Positions 10,600 through 20,158 of a stretch of DNA of 64,000 nucleotides are shown piece after piece. The notes under the pieces are model-generated. The model was not told the origin of the DNA, ran no database searches, and saw only the letters and a program-made list of their open reading frames with translations. Position 1 is the first letter of the stretch; each line of letters opens with the position of its first letter. The stretch comes from Bradyrhizobium quebecense (lineage in GTDB: Bacteria > Pseudomonadota > Alphaproteobacteria > Rhizobiales > Xanthobacteraceae). The stretch lies in the NCBI RefSeq assembly GCF_013373795.3, contig NZ_CP088022.1, forward strand, positions 3,410,001-3,474,000, written 5' to 3'. The position numbers were made by a program, and so were the translations under genes.

Positions 10600-11823
10600 A
10601 TGAAACGGGTTGTTCTATTTTTCGCCGGCGTGGCCGCCGGCATTGCACTGATCATTCTGGCGGCCGGATGGATCGGCTGGCCGGTCAAGTTCCCGGCCAC
10701 GATGCATGAGACTGCGGTCACGGGTGGATCGAAGGTTGAGGCCAGGCATGAGGCCCCCGGACATATCGAGCTCAGCGAAGACCAGATTCGTGAATCTGGC
10801 ATCACGCTCGCACCGGCCAGTGGCGGCATGCTGAAGCGACATTTCCTCGCGCCGGGATCGCTGATTCCTGACGCCGATCATATTGGCCGCGTCTCGGTCC
10901 GCGTGCTCGCGACAGTCACGGAACTGCGCAAGCGTCTCGGCGACGTGGTCGAGAAGGGCGAGATTGTCGCTGCGATCGAAAGCCGTGAGGTCGCCGACGC
11001 CAAGAGCGAATACCTCGCCGCGCGGCTCACCAACGATCTGCAGCAGACCCTCTATGCCAGGCAGAAGACGCTGGTCGAAACCCGGGTCGTCTCGGAAAAC
11101 GAGTTCCTGCGCACGCGGCTGACCGCGAACGACGCCCAGATCAAGCTCGACGGCGCGCGGCAGAAGCTGTTTGCGCTCGGCCTGTCGGAAAGCGAGATCG
11201 CCGATCTGCCCAGCCAGCCGCCCGAAAGCCTGCGGACGCAGTTCCTTCGCGCGCCGATCAGCGGCCGGGTGTCCGAACGGCGCGTCGACCTCGGCGGACT
11301 GATCGGGCGCGAGGGCCAGGAAAGCGAGCTCTACGTCATCGTCAATCTCGACGACATCTGGGTCGATCTGGCGGTCTCGCCGGAGGACATCAGCGCAGTT
11401 CGCGAAGGCGTGTCGGTCAAGATCCGTGCCATCGGCACCGAGGATGAAGCCAGTGCCGGCGTGATCTTCGTCAGCCCCCTGCTCGACCGCGAGACCCGCA
11501 ATGCCCGCGTGATCGCGACCCTGCCCAACAAGGATCACCGCTGGAAACCGGGCACCTTCGTAACCGCGGAGGTCCCGCTGTCTGGCGCGCCGTCCACCGT
11601 GATGGTCACCAAGAAGGCCATCCAAACCATCAAGGGCACGCCGACCGTATTCGTGCGTGATGCCGACGGCTTCGAGGCGAGGTCGGTGCGAACCGGCCGT
11701 GAGGACGACGACGACATCGAAATCGTCGCGGGTCTTACCGCCGGCGAGACCATCGCGGTGCAGAACACCTTCACATTGAAGGCCGAGGTCGAGAAGGACG
11801 AAGCGGAGCACGGCCATGATTAA
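10600..11823 (+). CDS. czcB: Periplasmic adaptor subunit of heavy-metal RND efflux pump (CzcB type)
   Basis: 407 residues. An N-terminal signal anchor (KRVVLFFAGVAAGIALIILA) is followed by an HlyD/CusB-like adaptor. The barrel-sandwich half (VRVLATVTELRKRLGDVVEKGEIVA), an alpha-hairpin (about 125-190), FLRAPISGRVSERRVDLGG and the beta-barrel and membrane-proximal regions can all be followed. The C-terminus is acidic with EHGHD, a possible metal-contacting tail. The ATG at 10600 has GGAGAGG six bases upstream. The end overlaps the permease gene by eight bases, so the two are translationally coupled. Confidence 0.9.
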   Translation: MKRVVLFFAGVAAGIALIILAAGWIGWPVKFPATMHETAVTGGSKVEARHEAPGHIELSEDQIRESGITLAPASGGMLKRHFLAPGSLIPDADHIGRVSVRVLATVTELRKRLGDVVEKGEIVAAIESREVADAKSEYLAARLTNDLQQTLYARQKTLVETRVVSENEFLRTRLTANDAQIKLDGARQKLFALGLSESEIADLPSQPPESLRTQFLRAPISGRVSERRVDLGGLIGREGQESELYVIVNLDDIWVDLAVSPEDISAVREGVSVKIRAIGTEDEASAGVIFVSPLLDRETRNARVIATLPNKDHRWKPGTFVTAEVPLSGAPSTVMVTKKAIQTIKGTPTVFVRDADGFEARSVRTGREDDDDIEIVAGLTAGETIAVQNTFTLKAEVEKDEAEHGHD

Positions 11824-14800
11824 GCGCATCATCGGTCTTGCGATCCAGCGGCGCTGGATCGTCGTCACGCTGGCGGCGGTCCTGATGTTCCTCGGTGGCC
11901 TCGCATTGACCAAGCTGCCGATCGACGCAGTGCCCGACATCACCAACAAGCAGGTCCAGATCAACACCGTCGCCCCGGCGCTGTCGCCGGCGGAAATCGA
12001 GAAGCAGATCACCTTCCCGATCGAGACGGCGCTGGCCGGCGCGCCAGGGCTCGAGAGCACGCGGTCGCTATCCCGCAACGGCTTCTCGCAGATCACGGCG
12101 GTGTTCAGCGAAGCCACCGATATCTATTTCGCCCGCCAGCAGGTCGGCGAACGCCTGACCGAAGTTCGCGCGCGCCTGCCGCAAGGCATCGAGCCGCGAA
12201 TTGGCCCGACCTCGACCGGTCTTGGCGAAATCTACATGTGGACCGTCCATTACTCCGGCCAGAAGGTGCAGAGCGACGGCCGCTTCCTCACGGCGGACGG
12301 CCAGGTGCTGCAAAGCGAGGTCGAAAAGGACGCCTATTTGCGCACGGTGCAGGACTGGATCATCAAGCCGCAGATCAAGATGGTGCCGGGTGTTGCCGGC
12401 GTCGATTCGATCGGCGGCTATCTCAAGCAGTACCAAGTCCAACCCGATGCAGCGAAGCTGATCGCGCTCGGCCTCACCTTCGCGGACGTCGCCAAGGCGA
12501 TCGAGAGCAACAATGTCAGCCGCGGTGCGCGCTATATCGAGCGCAACGGCGAAGGATTCGTGGTGCGGTCCGGCGGTCGCCTCGAAAACATCGAGGAGCT
12601 CGGTGCCGTCGTCGTCACCACCCGCGGCGGCGTCCCGGTCCGCATCCGCGACCTCGCCTCGCTCTCGATCGGCGGCGAGACGCGCACCGGCAGCGCCAGC
12701 GAGAACGGCCGCGAGGTCGTGGTCGGCACCGCACTGATGCTGATCGGCGCCAACAGCCGCACGGTATCGGCCGCGGTCGATGCCAAGCTGCGTGCGATCA
12801 CGCAACCCTTGCCGGCAGGCGTCGCAGTCGAGACCGTGCTCGATCGCACCCAGCTGGTCGATGCGACCATCGGTACGGTGGCGCGCAACCTCGGCGAAGG
12901 CGCGCTGCTCGTGATCGCGGTGCTGTTCGTGCTGCTCGGCAATTTCCGCGCCGCATTGATCACGGCACTGGTGATCCCGATCGCCATGCTGATGACGGCG
13001 ATCGGCATGTGGCAGGGCCGCATCAGCGCCAATCTGATGAGCCTCGGTGCGCTGGATTTCGGCCTGATCGTCGACGGCGCCGTCATCATCACCGAGAACA
13101 GCCTGCGTCATCTCGCCGAGAAGCAGCACGCGCTCGGCCGCGTGCTGACCCGCGACGAACGGCTGGCGACGGTGCGGGCGTCCGCGTTGGAAATGGTGCA
13201 GCCGAGCCTCTACGGGCAGGCCATCATCCTGCTGGTCTATGTGCCGCTCCTCACCTTCACCGGCGTCGAAGGCAAGATGTTCGAGCCGATGGCGCTGACC
13301 GTGATCCTCGCGCTTGCGGCGGCCTTCGTGCTGTCGCTGACGCTGGTGCCCGCACTGATCGCGATCGGTATCACCGGCCGCGTGCAGGAGAAGGAGAACT
13401 GGCTCGTTGCCGCGCTGAAGCGCGGGTACAGCCCGCTGCTCCGGCGTGCGGTTGCAACGCCCCTGCCCGTCATCGCGGTGGCGGTGGTGCTGTTCGCCAC
13501 CGCCCTGTTCGGGTTCTTCCGGCTCGGCCAGGAGTTCATCCCCTCGCTCGACGAGAAGAACATCGCCATGCACGCGCTGCGGATTCCGAGCACGGCGCTG
13601 TCGCAGTCGCAGGCGATGCAGCTTTCGGTCGAGAAGGCCGTCAGCCGCTTTCCGCAGGTGTCGTTCGTCTTCTCCAAGACCGGCACCGCGGAGGTAGCGA
13701 GCGACCCGATGCCGCCGAACGCGTCCGACACCTTCATCATCCTGAAGCCGCGCGCCCAGTGGCCGGATCCATCGCTGACCAAGGAGCAGTTGATCGAGGA
13801 GATCTCGAAGGCGGTCGGCCGGCTGCCCGGCAACGTCTATGAATTCACCCAGCCGATCCAGATGCGCTTCAACGAACTGCTCGCCGGCGTTCGCGGCGAT
13901 ATCGCGGTCAAGGTGTTCGGTGACGAGTTCGAGCCGATGCAGAAGGCCGCCATCCAGGTCGCCGCAGCGCTACGCGGCGTGCGCGGCGCGACCGACGTCA
14001 AGGTCGAACAGGCCGGTGGCCTGCCCGTGCTCGAGATCAAGGTCGACAAGGCGGCGATCGCCCGGCGGGGCCTGAGCGTCTCCGAGGTCCAGGACGTGAT
14101 CGGTGCCGCGGTCGGCGGCCAGGATGCCGGCGTCGTCTACGAGGGCGATCGCAGCTTCGACATCGTGGTGCGCTTGCCGGAGAGCGTCCGCTCCGATCTC
14201 GAGGCGTTGAGCAATTTGCCGGTCGCCTTGCCGAAGGCAACGCCGAGTTCGCCGGTGCAGAGCCTGCCGCTCAAACGCGTCGCGCAGTTCTCCTTCACCG
14301 AGGGGCCGAACCAGATCAGCCGCGAGAACGGCAAGCGCCGCATCGTGGTGACGGCAAACGTCCGCGGCCGCGATCTCGGCTCGGTGGTCGAGGAAGCTCA
14401 GGCAAAGGTCACGCAATCGGTGCAGCTGCCGCCCGGCTACTGGATGACCTGGGGCGGCCAATCGGAAAATCTCGCCGCGGCGCGCCAGCGCCTTGCCGTC
14501 GTGGTGCCGGCCTGCTTTGCGATGATCTTCCTGTTGCTGCTGGCGGCGATGGGCTCAGTGCGCGATGCGCTGCTGGTGTTCAGCGCGGTGCCGCTGGCGC
14601 TCACCGGCGGCGTCGCGGCGCTGTGGCTGCGCGGCATGCCGTTCTCGATCTCGGCGGCGGTCGGCTTCATCGCGCTGTCGGGCGTTGCGGTGCTGAACGG
14701 GCTTGTGATGCTGAGCTTCGTCAGGCAATTGCGCGAGCGCGGCGTGCCGATGCGGGAGGCCATCGAGCAAGGCGCCCTCACCCGGTTCCGCCCCGTGGTG

Positions 14801-15016
14801 ATGACCGCGCTGGTGGCCTCGCTCGGTTTCGTGCCGATGGCGTTCGCCACCGGCACCGGCGCCGAGGTGCAGAAGCCGCTCGCGACCGTCGTGATCGGCG
14901 GCCTGATCAGCGCGACGCTGCTCACGCTTGCCGTCCTGCCCGCGCTCTATGCACGGTACGGGCATGCCGGCAGCGCTGCGCGCAATGAGAGAACCGCGGT
15001 TCAGCCCGCGGAATGA
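11816..15016 (+). CDS. czcA: Heavy-metal RND efflux permease, CzcA family
   Basis: 1066 residues, the full family length, with the 12-helix RND layout and two large periplasmic loops. It exports divalent cations from the periplasm or cytoplasm using the proton gradient. The fourth helix has LDFGLIVDGAVIITEN with Asp414, Asp420 and Glu427, the same spacing as the proton-relay triad of CzcA. This points to Zn/Co/Cd or Ni rather than the copper-type CusA. It is coupled to the adaptor gene by an eight-base overlap. No outer-membrane factor gene follows, so a channel must come from elsewhere. A perfect inverted repeat lies just downstream. Confidence 0.95.
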   Translation: MIKRIIGLAIQRRWIVVTLAAVLMFLGGLALTKLPIDAVPDITNKQVQINTVAPALSPAEIEKQITFPIETALAGAPGLESTRSLSRNGFSQITAVFSEATDIYFARQQVGERLTEVRARLPQGIEPRIGPTSTGLGEIYMWTVHYSGQKVQSDGRFLTADGQVLQSEVEKDAYLRTVQDWIIKPQIKMVPGVAGVDSIGGYLKQYQVQPDAAKLIALGLTFADVAKAIESNNVSRGARYIERNGEGFVVRSGGRLENIEELGAVVVTTRGGVPVRIRDLASLSIGGETRTGSASENGREVVVGTALMLIGANSRTVSAAVDAKLRAITQPLPAGVAVETVLDRTQLVDATIGTVARNLGEGALLVIAVLFVLLGNFRAALITALVIPIAMLMTAIGMWQGRISANLMSLGALDFGLIVDGAVIITENSLRHLAEKQHALGRVLTRDERLATVRASALEMVQPSLYGQAIILLVYVPLLTFTGVEGKMFEPMALTVILALAAAFVLSLTLVPALIAIGITGRVQEKENWLVAALKRGYSPLLRRAVATPLPVIAVAVVLFATALFGFFRLGQEFIPSLDEKNIAMHALRIPSTALSQSQAMQLSVEKAVSRFPQVSFVFSKTGTAEVASDPMPPNASDTFIILKPRAQWPDPSLTKEQLIEEISKAVGRLPGNVYEFTQPIQMRFNELLAGVRGDIAVKVFGDEFEPMQKAAIQVAAALRGVRGATDVKVEQAGGLPVLEIKVDKAAIARRGLSVSEVQDVIGAAVGGQDAGVVYEGDRSFDIVVRLPESVRSDLEALSNLPVALPKATPSSPVQSLPLKRVAQFSFTEGPNQISRENGKRRIVVTANVRGRDLGSVVEEAQAKVTQSVQLPPGYWMTWGGQSENLAAARQRLAVVVPACFAMIFLLLLAAMGSVRDALLVFSAVPLALTGGVAALWLRGMPFSISAAVGFIALSGVAVLNGLVMLSFVRQLRERGVPMREAIEQGALTRFRPVVMTALVASLGFVPMAFATGTGAEVQKPLATVVIGGLISATLLTLAVLPALYARYGHAGSAARNERTAVQPAE

Positions 15017-15054
15017 CGGCCTGCTGACCGGCCGTCGCCAAGAAAAATCCGGCA

Positions 15055-15081
15055 GTTACAGCGCCCGGCAGGCGCTGTAAC
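15055..15081. terminator. Perfect 11-bp inverted repeat after czcA, overlapping the Pho box
   Basis: The arms GTTACAGCGCC and GGCGCTGTAAC flank a five-base CGGCA loop. It lies 39 bases after the czcA stop and could act as its transcription terminator, although only a weak T-rich stretch (ATTTCT) follows. The right arm supplies the first half of the Pho box next door, so it could equally be an operator. Confidence 0.5.
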
Positions 15082-15092
15082 ATTTCTGTCAT
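15075..15092 (+). promoter_or_regulatory. Pho box upstream of the secreted phosphatase-like gene
   Basis: CTGTAAC-ATTT-CTGTCAT: two direct-repeat halves 11 bases apart, start to start. The second half matches the PhoB half-site consensus CTGTCAT exactly, and the first differs at two positions. It lies 62 bases before the start of a gene whose product is phosphatase-like, so phosphate-starvation control by PhoB is the natural reading. Confidence 0.65.
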
Positions 15093-15154
15093 GTGGCAAA
15101 ACTAAACGAAAGCTGCGGCGGGCTGCCGCGGGGCTTCATCAGGGGAATAACAAA

Positions 15155-16996
15155 ATGCGCCATGCCATTACATTACTGTCCGCGAGCATGATCGCGCTTT
15201 CAGCCGGCGCCGCTTCCGCGCAGAATGCAAAACCCCGCAACCTCATCCTGTTCGTCCCCGACGGCCTGCGCGGCGGCATCGTAAGCGCGGAGACGGCGCC
15301 GACGATGACCGACATCCGCGACAAGGGCGTCCACTTCAAGAATTCGCACTCGCTGTTCCCGACCTTCACGATGGCGAACAGCTCGGCGCTGTCGACCGGC
15401 CACTATCTCGGCGACACCGGCACCTTCTCCAACACGATCTATACCGGCTACACCTCGGTCCCTGCCGGCGACACCGTGGTCCCCTTCATCGAGAACGACG
15501 CCGTGCTCGCCGATATCGACGATCACTTCAATGGCGACTACCTCAACGAGGAAACGCTGCTGAAGATGGCCCGCGGCCAGGGTTTTAGCACCGCGGCCAT
15601 CGGCAAGGTCGGCCCGACCCTGCTGTTCGACCACACCGATCGCGGCAAGAACACGATCGTGATCGATGACTCCACCGGCGGCAAGACCGGCGTGCCGCTC
15701 TCCGACGAGATGAAGGACGCGCTGACCAAGGCGGGCCTGCCGCTCGCAACCCCGAGCCGCGCCGACAACGCCAAGGCCGGCGACGCCAAGACGCCGGGCA
15801 CGACGGTGGCCAACGTAGCCCAGCAGGCCTACATGGCCGATGTCGCGACCCAGGTCGTGCTGCCGATGTTCAAGGCGCGCAACAAGCCGTTCGTGCTGGT
15901 GTTCTGGTCGCGCGATCCGGACGGCAGCCAGCACAATACCGGCGACAGCCTCAACACCATCACCCCCGGCATCAACGGCCCGACCTCGATGGCCGGCATC
16001 AAGAATGCCGACAACAACCTCGCCCAGCTCCGCAAGGCGCTCGACGAGCTTGGGCTTGCCGCCAACACCAACATCATGGTCTCGTCCGACCACGGCTTCT
16101 CGACGATCTCGAAGGAGAGCAAAACCAGCCCCTCGGCCAAGATCGCCTATGACGACACGCCGAAGGATTTCCTGCCGATGGGCTTTCTGGCGATCGATCT
16201 CGCCAAGGCGCTGAACCTGCCGCTGTTCGACCCCAACGACAAGAATGCCAAGGTCGCCGACAATGTCCACCCGAAGGCCGGCAACGGCGTGCTCGGCCAG
16301 GACCCGGCCAAGCCTGACGTCGTGATTGCCACCAATGGCGGCTCGGACCTGATCTATCTGCCGAACCGCGACAAGAAGCTCGCCGACCGCGTGATCAAAG
16401 CGCTGCTCGAGCAGGACTATGTCAGCGGCCTGTTTGTCGACGACAAGCTCGGCACCTTCCCCGGCACGCTGCCGATGTCGAACCTTAACCTGAAGGGCAA
16501 GGCGGTGACGCCGAGCCCGTCGATCGTGGTCAATTTCCGCTCCTGGTCGAGCGGTTGCGAGATTCCGACCAACTGCTCGGTGCAGGTCGCCGACACCGTG
16601 CTGCGCCAGGGCCAGGGCATGCATGGCAGCTTCAGCCGCGGCGACACCTTCAACTTCACCGCGGCGATCGGTCCCGACTTCAAGGCGGGCTATGTCGATC
16701 CGTTGCCGGTCAGCAACGCCGATGTCGGCATGACCGCGGCGCAATTGCTCGGGCTGCGCGCCCCGAACAATGGCGGGCTGATCGGCCGGGTGATGTCGGA
16801 AGCACTGCCGAACGGCATCGTGCCGAAGATGGCCGGGGGCACCATCATGTCGAAGAAGCCTTCGGCCAACGGCCTGCGCACCGTGCTGAAATTCCAGCGC
16901 GTGCTCTCGACCCGCTATTTCGACGTCGCCGGGTTCCCGGGGCGGACGCTCGGGCTCGAGGAGACCGGCGGCAAACAGAAAACGGCGGGGAAGTGA
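15155..16996 (+). CDS. Secreted alkaline-phosphatase-superfamily phosphodiesterase/nucleotide pyrophosphatase
   Basis: 613 residues with a signal peptide (about 1-22). The alkaline phosphatase/NPP core is visible. Asp36 in LFVPDGLRGG and the SSDHGFS motif are metal ligands. The nucleophile loop FPTFTMAN has its likely Thr at residue 72. SRDPDGSQHNTGD supplies another metal site. It probably hydrolyses phosphate esters in the periplasm. The ATG is preceded by AGGGGAA, and a Pho box lies 62 bases upstream. Annotation as nucleotide pyrophosphatase, phosphodiesterase or plain phosphatase cannot be settled from sequence alone. Confidence 0.85.
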   Translation: MRHAITLLSASMIALSAGAASAQNAKPRNLILFVPDGLRGGIVSAETAPTMTDIRDKGVHFKNSHSLFPTFTMANSSALSTGHYLGDTGTFSNTIYTGYTSVPAGDTVVPFIENDAVLADIDDHFNGDYLNEETLLKMARGQGFSTAAIGKVGPTLLFDHTDRGKNTIVIDDSTGGKTGVPLSDEMKDALTKAGLPLATPSRADNAKAGDAKTPGTTVANVAQQAYMADVATQVVLPMFKARNKPFVLVFWSRDPDGSQHNTGDSLNTITPGINGPTSMAGIKNADNNLAQLRKALDELGLAANTNIMVSSDHGFSTISKESKTSPSAKIAYDDTPKDFLPMGFLAIDLAKALNLPLFDPNDKNAKVADNVHPKAGNGVLGQDPAKPDVVIATNGGSDLIYLPNRDKKLADRVIKALLEQDYVSGLFVDDKLGTFPGTLPMSNLNLKGKAVTPSPSIVVNFRSWSSGCEIPTNCSVQVADTVLRQGQGMHGSFSRGDTFNFTAAIGPDFKAGYVDPLPVSNADVGMTAAQLLGLRAPNNGGLIGRVMSEALPNGIVPKMAGGTIMSKKPSANGLRTVLKFQRVLSTRYFDVAGFPGRTLGLEETGGKQKTAGK

Positions 16997-17005
16997 TCCC
17001 CGCCG
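16983..17005 (+). terminator. Stem-loop over the stop codon of the phosphatase-like gene
   Basis: The nine-base arms CGGCGGGGA and TCCCCGCCG enclose AGTGA, which contains the TGA stop. There is no U-tract after it. It could be a weak terminator or a 3' stabiliser. The next gene on the opposite strand ends 40 bases after the stop. Confidence 0.35.
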
Positions 17006-17035
17006 CTCTCGCCTGAAGCCATTGGTTCGGGATGA

Positions 17036-17617
17036 TTACATCATCCCGATGTCGAACACGTTGGGCAGTTGCGCCGCGAGCGGCAGCGCGGTCGCGCCCA
17101 CCAGCGTCGCCACCATCGCCGCGAGCGCACGGCCGGTGCGGCGCTGACCGCGCATCCGGCCCGCGATCCATTCCAGAACCTTGGTGTCCATCTTGGTGCC
17201 TTGGGTCGGCGCCCAGCGATCGATGTTCGTGTCCGGTGACAGCGCCACCGTGCGCGGCGGCACCGGCAGGCCGGACTCGGACGCGGCATGATGGGCGATC
17301 GCCTTGGCGAGCAGGTCGTCGAACCGGCCGCCATCGCTGCGCTCGGCAGCGGCCTCGTTGATCGCGAACAGCGCCTCGATCTCGGCCCGGCTGACCGGCT
17401 GATGCTCGACCGCGGCCGCCGTCAGGATGCGCGCGCACCAGGCAGCGTCATCGGCATCGAGTGACCGGGAGAAATGGATACGGCCCTTGGTGGTGGGGCC
17501 TTCGCCGGTGATCACGCCATCGCGCACGATGGTCAGCGCATGGGCGGCGGTCTTGCGGCAGGATGGATGCAACGCACCGCTGAGAGCCTCAGCGGTCTTG
17601 GTACTTGGGGTAGACAT
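17036..17617 (-). CDS. Hypothetical protein with C-terminal hydrophobic segment
   Basis: 193 residues. The N-terminal part is soluble (starting MSTPSTKTAEALSG), has several acidic helices (SLDADDAAWCARILTAAAVEHQPVSRAEIEALFAI) and looks like a small helical domain. The C-terminus has a basic stretch (RMRGQRRTGR) followed by a hydrophobic helix (ALAAMVATLVGATALPLAA), so it may be a tail-anchored membrane protein. I do not recognise the family. The ATG at 17617 is preferred over an in-frame TTG 15 bases earlier. It is transcribed away from the peroxiredoxin gene. Confidence 0.6.
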   Translation of the reverse strand: MSTPSTKTAEALSGALHPSCRKTAAHALTIVRDGVITGEGPTTKGRIHFSRSLDADDAAWCARILTAAAVEHQPVSRAEIEALFAINEAAAERSDGGRFDDLLAKAIAHHAASESGLPVPPRTVALSPDTNIDRWAPTQGTKMDTKVLEWIAGRMRGQRRTGRALAAMVATLVGATALPLAAQLPNVFDIGMM

Positions 17618-18005
17618 TGTGGGAGCTTTCAATTCCTATCTGAGGCCAGATTTTCCATGCGGGCGTAAACGAGTGGTTAATGATTCGGAACTTGGGTTCC
17701 GAGATTTTTAGATGGTTGCTATTTGGTCGATTTAAACGCTGTCACGGTTCAGTCCTATAGCAGCCGGGGCCGGCGTGATGACGGCGATAAGCGGCTTTAT
17801 CTGGGCATTTCCAAGCTTTTGTGCCGCACCTGATATTTCGTCGCAGGAGTACAGATCAAAACAAGTTGCTTGGAATTCCACCCTCAAGGAGAAATGTCTC
17901 ACCTTTTTTCAGAACCCGTTCACTTAAGCCTTTCCGCGTCCTATACTGGAACAGACCACCTCAAATACAAATTTAGATGCAACTTCAAAGAGATGAGGTA
18001 AAATC
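17618..18005. other. Divergent intergenic region, 388 bases
   Basis: It separates the hypothetical gene on the minus strand from the peroxiredoxin gene. It is visibly more A/T-rich than its surroundings. Apart from the promoter-like boxes listed separately, I see no gene, RNA or strong palindrome. Confidence 0.5.
17919..17947 (+). promoter_or_regulatory. Candidate sigma-70 promoter of the peroxiredoxin gene
   Basis: TTCACT (17919-17924) and TATACT (17942-17947) are 17 bases apart. They match four and five of the six consensus positions. The resulting leader would be about 50 bases long. Nothing typical of an OxyR site was identified by eye. Confidence 0.35.
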
Positions 18006-18665
<660 letters not shown>

Positions 18666-18686
18666 CGGCCGGCACGCAGCGTCCGG

Positions 18687-20150
18687 GTGGCCCGCGCACA
18701 GCCTGTTATCGTCTGGTTCCGCGACGATCTGCGGCTGTCGGATCACCCGGCCCTGCATGAAGCGGCCAGCCGCGGCGCGCCCGTGGTTGGCCTCTATGTC
18801 CGCGACGACGAAAGCCGTGCCTTGAAACCTCCAGCCGCGCGCTCCCTCGGGGGCGCGACGCGCTGGTGGCTCGCGCAGTCGCTGCGCGCACTTCGCAAAA
18901 ACCTTGAAGCGATCCGCGGAACGCTGGTGCTGCGGACGGGACCGGCCGCTTCCGTAATCGCCACGCTGGCGCGCGACATCCATGCGGACGCCGTGTTCTG
19001 GAACGACATCGCGCAGGCGCCGCATCAAGCAATTGCCCGAGACGTTGCATCCGCGCTCGCAAGCGACGGTATCTCTTCGCAGATTTTCCCTGGTGACCTG
19101 CTCGTCGACCCCAAGTTCATCCGCAACAAGGACAATCGAGGCCTGCGCGTGTTCACGCCGTTCTGGCGGCGTGTGCAGGGGCTTGGCGATCCGCAAAAGC
19201 CGTTGCCGGCACCGAAGAAGCTAACCTCCATCGGCGTCATCACGAGCGAGGCCGTCGACGACTGGAATCTCGAACCGACCCGGCCGGATTGGGCCGGCGG
19301 CCTGCGCGAGATCTGGACTCCGGGCGAAGCCGCGGCACAGGCCAGGCTGAAGGCATTCCTCGACGAGAATATCCGCGGCTATGCCGGCGATCGCGACCGG
19401 CCCGACCGCGACGGCACCTCGCGCCTGTCCCCGCATCTGCGCTTCGGCGAGATCAGCCCGCGCCAGGTCTGGCATGCGGCCCGCTTCGCCGCCGCCGAGC
19501 ACCCGCGCCTCGCCGGCGATATCGACAAGTTCCTCAGCGAGCTCGGCTGGCGCGAGTTCTGCCGCCATCTGCTGTTCGATGTCCCCGACCTGGCCGTACG
19601 GAATTTGCAGGAGCACTTCGACGCCTTTCCGTGGAAGTGCGACGCGCGCGCATTGAAGGCCTGGCAGCGCGGTCTGACCGGCTATCCGATCGTCGATGCC
19701 GGCATGCGCGAGCTCTGGCACACCGGCGTGATGCACAACCGGGTGCGGATGGTGGTCGCCTCGTTCCTGGTGAAACACCTGCTGATCGACTGGCGCGCAG
19801 GCGAACAATGGTTCTGGGACACTTTGGTCGACGCCGATGCCGGCTCCAACCCGGCGAACTGGCAATGGGTCGCCGGCTCCGGCGCCGATGCCGCGCCCTA
19901 TTTCCGCGTCTTCAATCCGATCCTGCAGGGCGAGAAGTTCGATCCGGACGGTGCTTATGTCCGGCGCTGGGTGCCGGAGCTGGCGCAGCTCCCCAACGAC
20001 CTGATCCATCAGCCCTGGACCGCAACACCGATCGAGCTCGCAAGCGCCGGCGTCGAACTCGGCAAGACCTATCCGCCGCCGATTGTCGATCACAAGCAGG
20101 CCCGCGAGCGCGCGCTTGCGGCTTATGCAAAAATCCGCAGCAGGGATTAG
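18687..20150 (+). CDS. phrB: Deoxyribodipyrimidine photo-lyase
   Basis: 487 residues. The enzyme repairs UV pyrimidine dimers with light energy. The N-terminal alpha/beta antenna domain starts IVWFRDDLRLSDHPAL. The C-terminal FAD domain has the signatures RLSPHLRFGEISPRQ, ELGWREFCRHLLF, GYPIVDAGMRELWHTGVMHNR, and the block DADAGSNPANWQWVAG-SGADAAPYFRVFNP. The translation start is GTG with only a weak ribosome site, consistent with read-through from the peroxiredoxin gene 21 bases before. Confidence 0.95.
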   Translation: MARAQPVIVWFRDDLRLSDHPALHEAASRGAPVVGLYVRDDESRALKPPAARSLGGATRWWLAQSLRALRKNLEAIRGTLVLRTGPAASVIATLARDIHADAVFWNDIAQAPHQAIARDVASALASDGISSQIFPGDLLVDPKFIRNKDNRGLRVFTPFWRRVQGLGDPQKPLPAPKKLTSIGVITSEAVDDWNLEPTRPDWAGGLREIWTPGEAAAQARLKAFLDENIRGYAGDRDRPDRDGTSRLSPHLRFGEISPRQVWHAARFAAAEHPRLAGDIDKFLSELGWREFCRHLLFDVPDLAVRNLQEHFDAFPWKCDARALKAWQRGLTGYPIVDAGMRELWHTGVMHNRVRMVVASFLVKHLLIDWRAGEQWFWDTLVDADAGSNPANWQWVAGSGADAAPYFRVFNPILQGEKFDPDGAYVRRWVPELAQLPNDLIHQPWTATPIELASAGVELGKTYPPPIVDHKQARERALAAYAKIRSRD

Positions 20151-20158
20151 AGCAAGGA

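Noticed and set aside
17618..18005. Possible EcfG promoter near GGAACTTGGGTTCC
   Set aside because: No CGTT box at the correct distance on either strand.
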